A stretch of DNA of 37,153 nucleotides from Deltaproteobacteria bacterium. Its GTDB lineage: Bacteria; Desulfobacterota; Binatia; Binatales; Binataceae. The notes beneath the pieces were generated by a model. It searched no databases. It was not told where the DNA came from and was given only the letters and a program-made list of their open reading frames with translations. Below, one piece after another: positions 21,094 to 30,388 of this stretch. Both the position numbers and the translations under genes were made by a program. Every line of letters starts with the position of its first letter. Within the stretch, counting starts at the first letter, position 1. The stretch lies in assembly GCA_021794015.1 (NCBI GenBank), contig JAJYRQ010000033.1, positions 1 to 37,153 of the forward strand. The letters are read 5' to 3'.

Positions 21094-21535
21094 TGACAGG
21101 AAGGGAGGTGCAGGGTGACAGAAGGAGGGCCGCCATCGCACCGCGGCAGATGGGGAGGACGCGCGGCGCGCCTCGAGCAGGGCAGGCGCTCTTTGCCCGG
21201 TTTAAGTTAAGCAAGACGACTTGGCGTGCGCGCGGGCAGCGGGTACGGGAGTTGCGCGGATACGGGGTAGCGGGTTTAGGCGCGAGGGCCAGGCGTTTGT
21301 GCTGGGTCGGTCTTTAGCGGGCGGAGCCGCGCGCGCACCGCGTCGGAGCCGCTTGGACGGGAAGGGTTTTTTCCATTGGCGGGAGGACCCGGCAGAGCGG
21401 AGCGGGCGGCGTTCAATTCTTTGTTGGAGAGGGTCGTCGTGCTCAGGGCTTCTCTCCCTTTGCGCGAGACAGAAGCAAACGGGTGGGCGGTTACGAGGTG
21501 TCTCCTCGACCGTCCGCCGAGGCTGGCCGCATCGC

Positions 21536-24500
21536 ATGAGCGAGCAGGAAAGTCGCAGCGAAGCCGGGCAACGTGAGTTGGCGCAGCCACTGTGGGGCCG
21601 CTGGCCGGTCGGCCTCGAGCGCCTGGGCGTAACGTTATTGCTGTGGTTCGAGTTGGGTTATTTTTTGTGGGACCTCGGCGTTGGGGGTGGAGCGGTGGCC
21701 GACGAGATCACGGTCCTATTTCACTACTTCAACGTTTTTGCGGTGCTGGTCGGCTTTTTTCCAACCTGGTCGCAATGGTTTAAACAGCATTGGCGGCTTC
21801 TGGCGCTGGTCACCTGCAGCGCCGCGCTGGCGGGGACCGCAGGGCTGTGCATGCACGCCGGGGGCGCAGAGCCGCTGGTGTTCAGCATAAGTTTCATTCT
21901 GCCCTGTGCCGGTTTCCTGGTGCTGTGGAGCGCGCGCTGGCAGGCGGCGCTGACGGCGGTGGCGGGCCTGTCGTATCTGGGCACCTTACTTTGGCTTCGG
22001 TCTTGGGCGGGCGGCGCGGCGCTGCAGCTGCTCACCTTGGCGGCGCTGGCGAGTGCCGCCGAGTTCGGGGTGATCCTGCGCGAGGTATACCGGCGCTCGC
22101 TGGGCGCCCACGTAAGGGCTGTCAGGCAGTCCGAGGAGCGGCTGAGCGCCGAGTTGGCGCGCAGCACGGCGGTCGTCGCCGAGAAAGAGAAGCTGCTTAA
22201 GCAGCTCTGCGAGAGCGAGCGGCGCCTGCAGCAGATTTTTGCGATGTCCACCGATCTGGTGACCGTGAACCGGCTTGCCGACGGGCGCTATCTGGACGTT
22301 AACGCCGCCTTCTGCCGTCTCGCCGGATACGGCCGGGAGGAGGTGATAGGCAAGACGGTGCGGGAACTTAACCTGGCAGCCAGCGAAGAGCAGTGGGTCA
22401 GGTTTCGCGCGCAGGCCGTTGCCGGTACCGTGCATAACTTCGAGGCCGAGCTTTGCTCGCGCGACGGACGGCTTACTCCCGTTTTGATCTCGTCGGTGAT
22501 TGTCGAGCGCGACGGCGAGCGCTGTGTGGTCAGCTTCGGCCGCGACATCAGCGAGCGGCGGCAGGCCGAGCAGCGGCTGCGCGACAGCGAGGCTAAGCTG
22601 AAGAAGCTGTTCGAGACCAGCCCGGACGCCATCACGGTGAACGAATTCGAGAGCGGCCGTTACCTCGAGGTCAATCCCGGGTTCATTCGGAGCTTTCGCC
22701 AAGTCGGGCGGGAGGGCGCCTTGGGCCGTACGGCAGAGGAACTCGGAATCTGGCCGAGCAGGCAAGCGCTCAAGGAGTTCCTGAGCCGGCTCCGGGAAAA
22801 GGGCGCCGTCCACAACATGCAGGTTGAATTCAGCACCGAAGCGGGCCCGGTTCCCTCGCTCCTCTCGGCGGCGCTGGTGGAACTGGGCGGCCGCCTGTGC
22901 GTGGTGTCGTACGTGCGCAACATCGCCGAGCTCAAGCGCGCCGAGCGGGAACTCATCGCTGCGCGCGAGGCGGCGCTGGCCGCCTCGCGCGCCAAGTCGG
23001 AGTTTCTTTCCAGCATGTCGCACGAAATTCGCACGCCGATGAACGCGGTGCTCGGAATGGGCGAGCTTTTGTGGGAGACCGAGCTTGGCCCGGAGCAGCG
23101 CCGCTACCTTGACATCATCCGGCGCAACGGGGAGACGCTGCTCAACCTTATCAACAATATTCTCGACCTGGCCAAGGTCGAGAGCGGACGCTTGGGCCTC
23201 GAACGGGTCGAGTTCAACCTGCGCGAGCTGGTCGAGAGGGTGGCCGAGGCCACGGCGCTGCGGGCGCACGAAAAGGGGCTCGAGCTGGTGGCGCGGGTCG
23301 CGCCTGAGACTCCCGCGCGGCTGGTGAGCGACCCTTTGCGGCTGCGCCAGATGCTGCTCAACCTCGTCGGCAACGCCATCAAATTCACCGACCATGGCCA
23401 CGTGCTGCTCGAGGTGGCCCCGGCCGGATCGCCGGCCGAAGCCGGCCGGCCGGACTCCGAGCCTCTGCGGGAAATGCAAGGCGCCGCGCCGGCGCCAGGC
23501 GCAAAGACCGTGGCGCTCGAGTTCACGGTTACCGACACGGGCATCGGCATGGCGCCCGAGAAGCTGGCGCAGATTTTCGAGCCCTTTACCCAGGCCGACT
23601 CGTCCACCACGCGGCGCTACGGGGGCACGGGCCTTGGCCTGGCGATCGTTCAGCGGCTGGCCGGGTTGTTCGGCGCAGAGGTCCGGGTCGCCAGCGTGCC
23701 GGGGCAGGGCAGCGTCTTTTCCTTCACGGCGCGCTTCGAGCTTTGCGCCGCGGCGCAGGATGACCTCCCGCCGGTCGATCTCGCAGGTGTTCGGATGCTG
23801 GTGGTTGACGACACCGAGGCGAACCGACTGCTGCTCAAGGGGTTTCTTGGCCGGCGGGGAGCGGTGGTCACGGAGGCGTGCGGCGGAAGTGAGGCGCTAA
23901 GCGAGCTTAAACAGGCGGTTAGGCGTGGTGAGCCGTACCGGGTGATGCTGTTGGACGTTCGCATGCCTGACATGGACGGCTTCCAGGTTCTGGAAAAGCT
24001 GGCCGAAGCGCCGGAGATCGGCGCCTGCGGCAAGTTGACGATCGTCATGCTCACCTCTGAAGACATCGGGGCCAAGGTCGCTCGCCTGCGTAGGCTCGGG
24101 GTTGAATTCTATCTGGTCAAGCCGATTCGAGTGGCGGAACTGCTGGAAGCGATAAGCCTTCTGCTCGGCCCGCGCGACGGCGCGGCCAACGAAAAAGCGG
24201 CGCCTGAACTCCCAACATCGGCCTCGGAAAAACCCCCGGAGAGCGCTCGCCGAGCGACGATCCTGATTGTCGACGACTCCCGGGACAACCGGCTGCTGGT
24301 GAAGACCTACCTGCGCGGCAGTGCGTTTACCGTGGAGGAAGCGGAGGACGGGCTGGCAGCCCTCATCAAATTTCGCTCGGGCCGTTATGCGGCGGTGATA
24401 ATGGACCTCCAGATGCCGCGCATGGACGGCTACGAGGCCACCCGCGCGATTCGTGTCTGGGAGGCCAGGACCAGGGCTGGCCGGACGCCCGTCCTGGCTT

Positions 24501-24700
24501 TGAGCGCTTCGGTCTTTCCCGAGGACGTGAGCAGGAGCCTGGCCGCCGGATGCGACGAGCATCTCGGCAAGCCGGTGAAGAAGGCCACCTTGGTGAGCGC
24601 GCTTAGCCGGCTGTGCGGCCTGCCGGCGACTAACGAAAAGCCTGAGGCCGGTGCGCTCCGGCCGCTGGCCAACGGCAGCCGGTCGTTGGCCCCCTCCTGA
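21536..24700 (+). CDS. Hybrid sensor histidine kinase with two PAS and two receiver domains
   Basis: The 1054-residue protein is a membrane-bound phosphorelay kinase. The N-terminus (about residues 20-190) has several hydrophobic segments of an uncharacterised sensor region, then a coiled linker. Two PAS domains follow (about 225-345 and 350-465). The dimerisation domain has [11 protein letters not shown] with the phospho-acceptor His496; the ATPase has [20 protein letters not shown] and GGTGLGLAI. Two receiver domains end the protein, with predicted phosphorylation sites Asp807 ([11 protein letters not shown]) and Asp957 ([11 protein letters not shown]), each with its conserved lysine (LVKPI and LGKPV). 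No histidine phosphotransfer domain is present, so a separate HPt protein is expected. The ATG at 21536 was chosen because upstream sequence looks non-coding. No response regulator is adjacent; targets are unknown. Confidence 0.92.
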   Translation: MSEQESRSEAGQRELAQPLWGRWPVGLERLGVTLLLWFELGYFLWDLGVGGGAVADEITVLFHYFNVFAVLVGFFPTWSQWFKQHWRLLALVTCSAALAGTAGLCMHAGGAEPLVFSISFILPCAGFLVLWSARWQAALTAVAGLSYLGTLLWLRSWAGGAALQLLTLAALASAAEFGVILREVYRRSLGAHVRAVRQSEERLSAELARSTAVVAEKEKLLKQLCESERRLQQIFAMSTDLVTVNRLADGRYLDVNAAFCRLAGYGREEVIGKTVRELNLAASEEQWVRFRAQAVAGTVHNFEAELCSRDGRLTPVLISSVIVERDGERCVVSFGRDISERRQAEQRLRDSEAKLKKLFETSPDAITVNEFESGRYLEVNPGFIRSFRQVGREGALGRTAEELGIWPSRQALKEFLSRLREKGAVHNMQVEFSTEAGPVPSLLSAALVELGGRLCVVSYVRNIAELKRAERELIAAREAALAASRAKSEFLSSMSHEIRTPMNAVLGMGELLWETELGPEQRRYLDIIRRNGETLLNLINNILDLAKVESGRLGLERVEFNLRELVERVAEATALRAHEKGLELVARVAPETPARLVSDPLRLRQMLLNLVGNAIKFTDHGHVLLEVAPAGSPAEAGRPDSEPLREMQGAAPAPGAKTVALEFTVTDTGIGMAPEKLAQIFEPFTQADSSTTRRYGGTGLGLAIVQRLAGLFGAEVRVASVPGQGSVFSFTARFELCAAAQDDLPPVDLAGVRMLVVDDTEANRLLLKGFLGRRGAVVTEACGGSEALSELKQAVRRGEPYRVMLLDVRMPDMDGFQVLEKLAEAPEIGACGKLTIVMLTSEDIGAKVARLRRLGVEFYLVKPIRVAELLEAISLLLGPRDGAANEKAAPELPTSASEKPPESARRATILIVDDSRDNRLLVKTYLRGSAFTVEEAEDGLAALIKFRSGRYAAVIMDLQMPRMDGYEATRAIRVWEARTRAGRTPVLALSASVFPEDVSRSLAAGCDEHLGKPVKKATLVSALSRLCGLPATNEKPEAGALRPLANGSRSLAPS

Positions 24701-24761
24701 GCAGCTCCATTTTGCGGGCCGACCATTGCGCGGCTTCTCGCTGCCCCTCCGTTCTCAGGAA

Positions 24762-24776
24762 CCGGCGGATCGCCGG
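24762..24776. repeat. Small hairpin in the convergent gap after the kinase
   Basis: CCGGCG and CGCCGG pair around a GAT loop, about 60 bp after the kinase stop, in the 209-bp gap between convergent genes. There is no T-run. A bidirectional transcription stop is possible but unsupported. Confidence 0.3.
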
Positions 24777-24909
24777 CCACCTGCCGGCCTAATTGGGGCG
24801 GCCAAACTCACCCTGCCCGGACCGGGTCTGCCTTCGCCGACAAGCGCCGCTGTGGCCTCGCCAGGGCGGCACGCGCTTGGGGCAGGGCGCCGGCGAAGCT
24901 AGCCGACAG

Positions 24910-27006
24910 CTACCAGCGGACGACCTGCTGGTAGACCTTGGGCAACTCAAGCGGCAGCGATTCGATGTCTTCCAGCACCAAGTACTGGCTCGCCCGGCAC
25001 ATCCGACGCAGGTAGTCGTGGCCGGCCCGGTCCACGGTGATGCAAAACGGCGTGATGCCGGCAAGTTCAAGCTCGCGCAGCGCCACCATCGTGTCCTGCA
25101 CGCCGTAAGCGTTCGAGCGGCGGTCGTGGCCGTAGTCGTAATCCTGGGGGAAGCCGTCGCTCAGCAGGATCACGTGCTTGGCGCGGGCGGTCACGGGGCG
25201 GAATTTCTCGCGGACGTGGCGCAACGCGGCGCCCATCCGGGTCGAGCGCTTGGGCTCGACCGCGCCGATTCGCCCCCTAACCGCGTCGGAAAGCGGATCG
25301 TTGAAGTCCTTGATGATGTAAAACTCGACGTTGTCGCGGCCGTGACCCGAAAAACCCATGATCGCGTAGCTGTCGCCCAGCCCCTCGAGTGCCTGGGCCA
25401 TGATGACCAGCGCCTCCTTGTTTACGTCGATGACGCGGCGCGGTCTGCCGGGCGGCTTGCCGCCGGCCAGCCACGGCTTCATCCAAGCGTCGGCGGCCGG
25501 CGAGGGCGGGCGGCCGGGCTCGGCCTCGCGCCGCATCGGCTCGTCGGTCGATGCCGACATATCAAGCAGGAAAAGCGTGGCGATATCGCGCATCTCTTTC
25601 TTGCGCGCCCGGTACAGCCGGGCGTCGGGCGAGCCGCCCATGTGGCGGTCGGCCCAGGCCTCGACCACGCGGTCGAAGTCGATCTCTTCGCCGTCCTCGA
25701 GCCCGCGCACCATCCGGTAAGAGGCCGGCCGGATGCGCTGAAAATGGCGCCGCACTTGGCTCAGGACGGAGCCGTAGCGTTCCAGGGTGTGCGTGAAGAA
25801 GTCGCCTTGGTCGCCGGCCAGCGCAATCTCGCGCAGCCGGCACCAATTGTGCCGGTAGTCGGCCAGCGTGTAGTCCCATTCGTCGTAAGCGTAATAGCTG
25901 TCGGCGCCGGCGCCGGCGCTGCGGTACACGACGTTGAAGCTGGGAGCCAATTCGCTTAGCTGTTCCTTGAGGCGGCGGAGGTCTTCGGCGCCGGGAGCGA
26001 GCAGGGCAAGCGTCTCGGGACGCAGGCGCTGAGCGCTGCCGCGGTCGAGCGCGCCGGCGACGCCGTCGCCGTCGGCTGCCGGTTGCTGCAAGCTGCGGCG
26101 CGCAATGGCCGACTTATCTCCCATTCCAGCTTCGAGCTTCGGCTGCAAGTGCTGGTCGGGCAGCCCCGAGGCGGCGTTTTCGCCGGGACCGGCTAAGGGG
26201 TCGGCGGTCATGTCGGCTCCGGCGCCTGCGCCGACCGCGCCGAGCTCGCCGGCAAGTCCGCTGGCCAGCGCCGCAGGATCGCTTGCCTGGGCCGCTTCAC
26301 CAAGCAGCGCCGGGTCGGCCGCCGCCAACAGCGGCGCCAGCCAGCGATAGAGCGCCGCCGCCTGGCGGGCGCTGATGGCGACCGTCGCCTCAGGCAGCTT
26401 GAGCGGGACGAACCAAGACAGGAGCCGGGCATGAAGCGCCTGGGCTTGCCCGCCGTCTTCCGGGGGCGTTGCCGAAGCGGCGCCGAGCAGCAGCGCCCCC
26501 AGCGAGCGCGAATGCCCGTGGCCGGCCAACAGGCGCGCCAGTTGGCCAAGCCGTGTTGCCAGCCCCGGGTAGCGGCGCGCGAGGCAGGCTTCGATGCGGG
26601 CGCTTTCGCAAAGGCGCAGCAGCCCCGCAGCGAGTCGTGAATCTGCAAAACTCGCGCAAAACGCCTCCAGCGCGCCGCAGCCCTCTTCGCTGCGGCCGGC
26701 AAAACCTTCCAGCTCGCCCAGTCGCAGGCGGTAGCTGCCGAACTCATGGCGCCCGGCAAGGTGGGCGGCCGCCAGGACATAGTAGTCGTAGGCGTTTATC
26801 TGGCGGGCCGGCGCCTCGATGCGGGCCGGCAGATAAACCATGTTGCCGGCAGAAAAGGGGTAACGAAACGGGGCGATGGGCCGCGGGTCCGCCTGCTCCA
26901 GCGTGTCGATGCGAAATTCCAGCGGATGCAGCATCCGCATGAACTTCGCCAGGACGCCCTTGATCTCGTGCAGCTCGACCGTCTCGGTGCGTGCCGCGTC
27001 TTCCAT
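24910..27006 (-). CDS. NorD-like von Willebrand factor A domain protein
   Basis: The 698-residue protein resembles NorD/CbbO-type proteins (COG4548 group), which work with a MoxR-type AAA+ ATPase to activate or insert metal into a client enzyme. The N-terminal two thirds are mostly helical with FSAGNMVYLPARIEAP near residue 50 and no further motif I recognise. The C-terminal domain (about 475-690) is a von Willebrand A fold with an intact metal-ion site: DMSAS (Asp482), the threonine in KRSTRMGAAL and the aspartate in LLSDGFPQDYDYG. The open frame continues to 28809, but that part is antisense to the M16 genes and is a shadow; I start at the ATG at 27006. The ATPase partner (NorQ/CbbQ) and nitric oxide reductase genes are not in the window, so the client is unknown. 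Confidence 0.85.
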   Translation of the reverse strand: MEDAARTETVELHEIKGVLAKFMRMLHPLEFRIDTLEQADPRPIAPFRYPFSAGNMVYLPARIEAPARQINAYDYYVLAAAHLAGRHEFGSYRLRLGELEGFAGRSEEGCGALEAFCASFADSRLAAGLLRLCESARIEACLARRYPGLATRLGQLARLLAGHGHSRSLGALLLGAASATPPEDGGQAQALHARLLSWFVPLKLPEATVAISARQAAALYRWLAPLLAAADPALLGEAAQASDPAALASGLAGELGAVGAGAGADMTADPLAGPGENAASGLPDQHLQPKLEAGMGDKSAIARRSLQQPAADGDGVAGALDRGSAQRLRPETLALLAPGAEDLRRLKEQLSELAPSFNVVYRSAGAGADSYYAYDEWDYTLADYRHNWCRLREIALAGDQGDFFTHTLERYGSVLSQVRRHFQRIRPASYRMVRGLEDGEEIDFDRVVEAWADRHMGGSPDARLYRARKKEMRDIATLFLLDMSASTDEPMRREAEPGRPPSPAADAWMKPWLAGGKPPGRPRRVIDVNKEALVIMAQALEGLGDSYAIMGFSGHGRDNVEFYIIKDFNDPLSDAVRGRIGAVEPKRSTRMGAALRHVREKFRPVTARAKHVILLSDGFPQDYDYGHDRRSNAYGVQDTMVALRELELAGITPFCITVDRAGHDYLRRMCRASQYLVLEDIESLPLELPKVYQQVVRW

Positions 27007-27012
27007 ACATCG

Positions 27013-27047
27013 AAATTGTGACAGAAGCTGGCCCGATGACACAATTT
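27013..27047. promoter_or_regulatory. Perfect 8-bp inverted repeat in a divergent promoter region
   Basis: AAATTGTG (27013-27020) and CACAATTT (27040-27047) are perfect inverted copies separated by 19 nt. They lie in the 114-bp gap between the divergent NorD-like and M16 genes, in an otherwise very GC-rich setting. The left arm sits 7 nt upstream of the NorD-like start codon. The half-site resembles CRP-type TTGTGA boxes, but the spacing does not. It may be an operator for one or both genes. Confidence 0.45.
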
Positions 27048-27120
27048 GGCGCCGCCTTGCGCCGCCGCGCGCGACCGGCCCGGCTTGACGCTGGCAAGCC
27101 GCGCGCATTAACTGGAGGCC

Positions 27121-28497
27121 ATGTTTCGCCCCGCTCTCGCCCGCGTGCTCGGCGGCGGCCAGGCGCTGGTCGCGGTGCTGGCTTTTGCCTTGGGAGTTGC
27201 CCAGGCAGGCATCACCGACGGCGTCCGCAAAGAAGTCCTGCCCAACGGGCTTACGCTGCTGGTGCTGGAAAATCACAAAGCTCCCGTGGCAACGCTTAAC
27301 GTCTTCTACCGCGTCGGCTCGCGCAACGAGCAGGTCGGGCGCACCGGGCTCTCGCACCTGGTGGAGCACCTGATGTTTCGCGGCACCAAGAAGCTGGCGC
27401 CCGAGGAGTTTTCCAACATCATTCAGCAAAACGGCGGGACCGATAACGCCTTCACGACCGCCGATTACACCGATTACTTCGAGTTGATCAACCGCAGCCA
27501 CTTCGACGTGCCCATCAGCCTGGAGGCCGACCGCATGGCCAACTTCGATCCCAAGGGCTTCGACTCGGAAAAGGCGGTCGTGATGGAAGAACGGCGGCTG
27601 CGTACCGAGGACGACCCCGAGGACGCGCTGGTCGAGGTGACTCAGGCTCAAGCCTACCTCGAGCATCCCTACCACTGGCCGGTTATCGGCTGGATGAACG
27701 ATCTTAGGCGTCTGACGCTCAAGGACGCGCTCGACTATCACGCCCGCTACTACGTGCCGGCCAACGCGGTGCTGGTCGCGGTCGGCGATTTCCGGGCCGA
27801 CGAGGTGCTCGCCGAGCTGCGCCGCGCCTTCGGCTCGGTCCCGGCCGGCGCCCTGCCGCCGAAGGTGACCGAGGTTGAACCGCGCCAGGAAGGCGCGCGC
27901 CGCGTGGTCCTGCGCCATGCGGCCAATCTGCCGGCGGTTGTCGAGGCCTTTCACGTGCCCAATTATCGCAGCGAGAAGGACAGTTACGCCCTGGAGATTG
28001 CGGCCGAAATTTTGTCCGACGGGCGAAGCTCGCGGCTTTACCACCGGCTGGTCCTGGAAAAACGCCTGGTGGTGAGCGTCAGCGCAAGCTACGATATGAC
28101 CTCCTTTGACCCCGGGATATTCTGGGTCGCCGCCCAGCCGCGCCCGGGCGTGACGGCCGCGCAGGTGCTGAACGCGATCGACCGAGAAGTGGACAACCTT
28201 CGCCGCCGCCCGCCCGGCGCCCTCGAGCTGCAGAAAGCGCGCAACCTGGAGCAGGCCGGCTTCGTCTTCCGGCAGGATTCGATCCTCGAAGAGGCGATGC
28301 TGCTCGGGCTTTACCAACTCCTGGGCGATTACCATATGGTGGACCGCTACCTGGAGAACATCGAGCGCGTTGGCCCCGGCGATGTTCTGCGCGCGGCGCG
28401 CAGTTACCTGGTCGCCTCGAACCTGACAGTCGGCGTGCTGGTACCGACCGGCGTCTTGCCGCACGAGGCGAGCGGCGGCGGGGGCGCGGTGCGTTGA
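27121..28497 (+). CDS. M16-family zinc metallopeptidase, catalytic member
   Basis: This 458-residue protein belongs to the M16 (pitrilysin/processing peptidase-like) family. It has an N-terminal signal peptide (hydrophobic stretch to about residue 29, ending VAQA) so it is probably exported to the periplasm. The inverted zinc motif is HLVEH (His79, Glu82, His83) in TGLSHLVEHLMFRGT, with the distal glutamate in VVMEERR (Glu156 or 157). The C-terminal half is the second M16 domain. TGGAGG lies just 2 nt before the ATG. The next gene encodes the non-catalytic partner, 22 bp downstream, so the two likely form a heterodimer. Substrate peptides are unknown. Confidence 0.93.
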   Translation: MFRPALARVLGGGQALVAVLAFALGVAQAGITDGVRKEVLPNGLTLLVLENHKAPVATLNVFYRVGSRNEQVGRTGLSHLVEHLMFRGTKKLAPEEFSNIIQQNGGTDNAFTTADYTDYFELINRSHFDVPISLEADRMANFDPKGFDSEKAVVMEERRLRTEDDPEDALVEVTQAQAYLEHPYHWPVIGWMNDLRRLTLKDALDYHARYYVPANAVLVAVGDFRADEVLAELRRAFGSVPAGALPPKVTEVEPRQEGARRVVLRHAANLPAVVEAFHVPNYRSEKDSYALEIAAEILSDGRSSRLYHRLVLEKRLVVSVSASYDMTSFDPGIFWVAAQPRPGVTAAQVLNAIDREVDNLRRRPPGALELQKARNLEQAGFVFRQDSILEEAMLLGLYQLLGDYHMVDRYLENIERVGPGDVLRAARSYLVASNLTVGVLVPTGVLPHEASGGGGAVR

Positions 28498-28519
28498 GCC
28501 GACGCGCTTGAGCGAAGCA

Positions 28520-29992
28520 ATGATGATGAAGCGACCGGCGGCAGGCTTGGCGAAACTGTGCGCGGTTGTCGTTGGCGCTGCGTTGATGCTGGTCGGGCGG
28601 CCCGCCCGCGCGATCGACATCAAGCGCGCCACGCTTAGTAACGGCGCCGTGCTGCTGGTGGCCGAGCAGCACCAGTTGCCGATGGTCACGGTGTCGATCG
28701 CGCTGGACGCGGGCGCCCGGCGCGACCCGCCGGGCAAGGAGGGTCTGGCCGCGTTGACCGCAGCCGCGCTGATGCAGGGCACCAGCCGGCTAAGCGCAAG
28801 CCAGTTCAACGAGCAGGTCGATTTTATCGGCAGCGCGCTGTCGGTTGGAGCCGAGATGGACTACGCCCGGGCGGGATTCACCTCGGTCAGCCGCTACCGC
28901 AGCCGGACGCTCAAGCTGCTCAGCGAGTTGCTCGAAGAGCCGGGCCTGCGCGACGCCGACATCGAGCGCAAGCGCTCCGAGCAGGTGGCTGCCATCAAGG
29001 CGAGCCAGCAGCAGCCGGGCTACGTGGCGCGCCTGGCCTTCCGCAAGCAGCTCTTCGGCAGCGCCCCTTACGGCCATCCCGTCGAAGGATTGGCAAGCTC
29101 GGTGGCGCGCCTCACCCCGTCCGACGTGCGCGGCTTCTACCGCCGCTACTACCGGATGGGCGGCGCCGTGATCGCCGTGGTCGGCGACGTGAACGCGGCC
29201 GCGGTCCAGTCTGAACTGGAACGAAGCTTTGCGCGTCTGCGCGGCAGGCCGGCCGAGCAGGCAACGCCGGGTGCGCCGGCGCTTGCCCCGGCGCTAAAGG
29301 CCGAGCTGATAAATCGCGACCTGGCCCAGGCAACGGTCCTGGCCGGAAGCGCCGGCATCGCTCGCTCCAACCCCGACTACTACCGGCTCAAGGTGATGAA
29401 TTACATCCTGGGCGGCGGCGGGTTTGCCTCGCGCCTGGTCAAGGTGGTCCGCAGCCGGGCGGGGCTTGCCTACTCGGTGGCGAGCTGGTTTGAGGCCGAC
29501 AAATTCGTCGGGCCGTTCGTGGTGGCGCTTCAGACCAAGAACAGGAGCGCCAACGCCGCCCTTAAGCTGGTGATCGAGCAGTTGCGCAGGATGAAACAGG
29601 AGCCGGTCAGCGATGCCGAACTCGACTCGGCCAAGCGCTTCCTTATCGGGTCGTTCCCGCTCAAGCTCGACCGCCAAAGCGCCATCGCGCGCTTCCTCCT
29701 GCAGATCGAGCTGTACGGACTCGGCCTTGACTATGCCGACCGCTACCCGGCGCTGATCGGCGCGGTCACCAAGGCCGATGTCGAAGCGGTTGCGCGCAAA
29801 TATCTGCATCCCGACCGGCTGCTCGTCGTGGTGGTGGCCAACCAGGACAAGGCGCGCATCGACCCGACCGCCCTTAGGCGGCAGGCGAGCCCCGGGGCTT
29901 CGCCGACTGCCGCCGGGACAGAGCCTGCCAAAGCGCAGGCCGCCGTCTCAGCAAGAGCAACGCCGGCGCCGCCGGGCCATTCCGGCTATTGA
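28520..29992 (+). CDS. M16-family peptidase-like protein, non-catalytic subunit
   Basis: This 490-residue M16 homologue has a signal peptide (KLCAVVVGAALMLVG..ARA) and both M16 domains, but the zinc motif is missing: the equivalent segment reads GKEGLAALTAAALMQGTSRL. The C-terminal domain keeps the substrate-binding pattern FASRLVKVVRSRAGLAYSV. This matches the usual bacterial pairing of one active and one inactive M16 subunit. The frame can start at a TTG at 28508; I prefer the ATG at 28520, one of three consecutive ATG codons. The last 40 residues are Ala/Pro-rich. The stop codon lies inside the left repeat of the intergenic element at 29984. Confidence 0.92.
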   Translation: MMMKRPAAGLAKLCAVVVGAALMLVGRPARAIDIKRATLSNGAVLLVAEQHQLPMVTVSIALDAGARRDPPGKEGLAALTAAALMQGTSRLSASQFNEQVDFIGSALSVGAEMDYARAGFTSVSRYRSRTLKLLSELLEEPGLRDADIERKRSEQVAAIKASQQQPGYVARLAFRKQLFGSAPYGHPVEGLASSVARLTPSDVRGFYRRYYRMGGAVIAVVGDVNAAAVQSELERSFARLRGRPAEQATPGAPALAPALKAELINRDLAQATVLAGSAGIARSNPDYYRLKVMNYILGGGGFASRLVKVVRSRAGLAYSVASWFEADKFVGPFVVALQTKNRSANAALKLVIEQLRRMKQEPVSDAELDSAKRFLIGSFPLKLDRQSAIARFLLQIELYGLGLDYADRYPALIGAVTKADVEAVARKYLHPDRLLVVVVANQDKARIDPTALRRQASPGASPTAAGTEPAKAQAAVSARATPAPPGHSGY

Positions 29993-30337
29993 AGGTTGCA
30001 CATTATAGTGACGGCTGCGCTGATGCTGGATTGACCTGGCGGGTCATTTCCGTGGGTGGCTGCTGGGTGAAGAGTCGCGAGCTTTTGCGCCCGCTGCGCC
30101 GGCGGAATCCGGGATTCCCCTCGGCACGGCTCGGGGCAGGCCTCGCGCGGCAGCCACGCGCGGGAATGACAAAAGGGAGAGCGTGCCAGCCGTTCCCTGT
30201 CAGCCCCGCGCACGTGTCTGGCACGCGCGAGGGGTCCCGGCCGGGTTGGGGCAGGCGTGGCTCCCGCGCGCAAATGAGCGAGAAGCCCGCGACGGAGCGG
30301 CGGCTGCGTAGCTAGATTGTGCAATAGTCAATAGTCC
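29984..30337. repeat. 354-bp intergenic block with imperfect terminal inverted repeats
   Basis: The left end (29984-30008) and the reverse complement of the right end (30312-30337) match at 20 of 25 positions with one inserted base, both containing CTATTGA and TTGCACA. Between them there is no plausible gene; a GGATTCCC..GGGAATGAC style inverted phrase occurs at about 30107-30170. The left end has a diverged copy at 675-702. No clear target-site duplication flanks the block. It may be a miniature inverted-repeat element or a decayed one. Together with the sequence to 30388 it accounts for the gap between the M16 pair and the DUF488 gene. Confidence 0.4.
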
Positions 30338-30388
30338 AAGGCAGGCAGCCAGGCTCGCGGGTCGGGCGTCGCTTTGGGGGTAGGTTGC

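Larger units (their letters stand above)
20732..21535. other. Gap between treY and the hybrid kinase with dispersed repeats
   Basis: This 804-bp stretch contains the dispersed repeats at 20914-20932 and 21075-21093 and GC-rich filler. The kinase frame stays open back to 21221, but that part lacks natural-looking protein sequence, so it is left non-coding. I see no tRNA or other RNA gene. Promoters for the kinase are expected at its right end but none is clear. Confidence 0.5.

Noticed and set aside
20732..21535. RNase P RNA, SRP RNA or tmRNA in the large gap
   Set aside because: I looked for the conserved cores of these RNAs and found none; the gap shows only dispersed repeats and GC-rich filler.
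27007..28809. Upstream 601-codon extension of the NorD-like open frame
   Set aside because: It is antisense to both M16 genes, has no domain resemblance and is a GC-bias shadow; the vWA protein has a sensible ATG at 27006.
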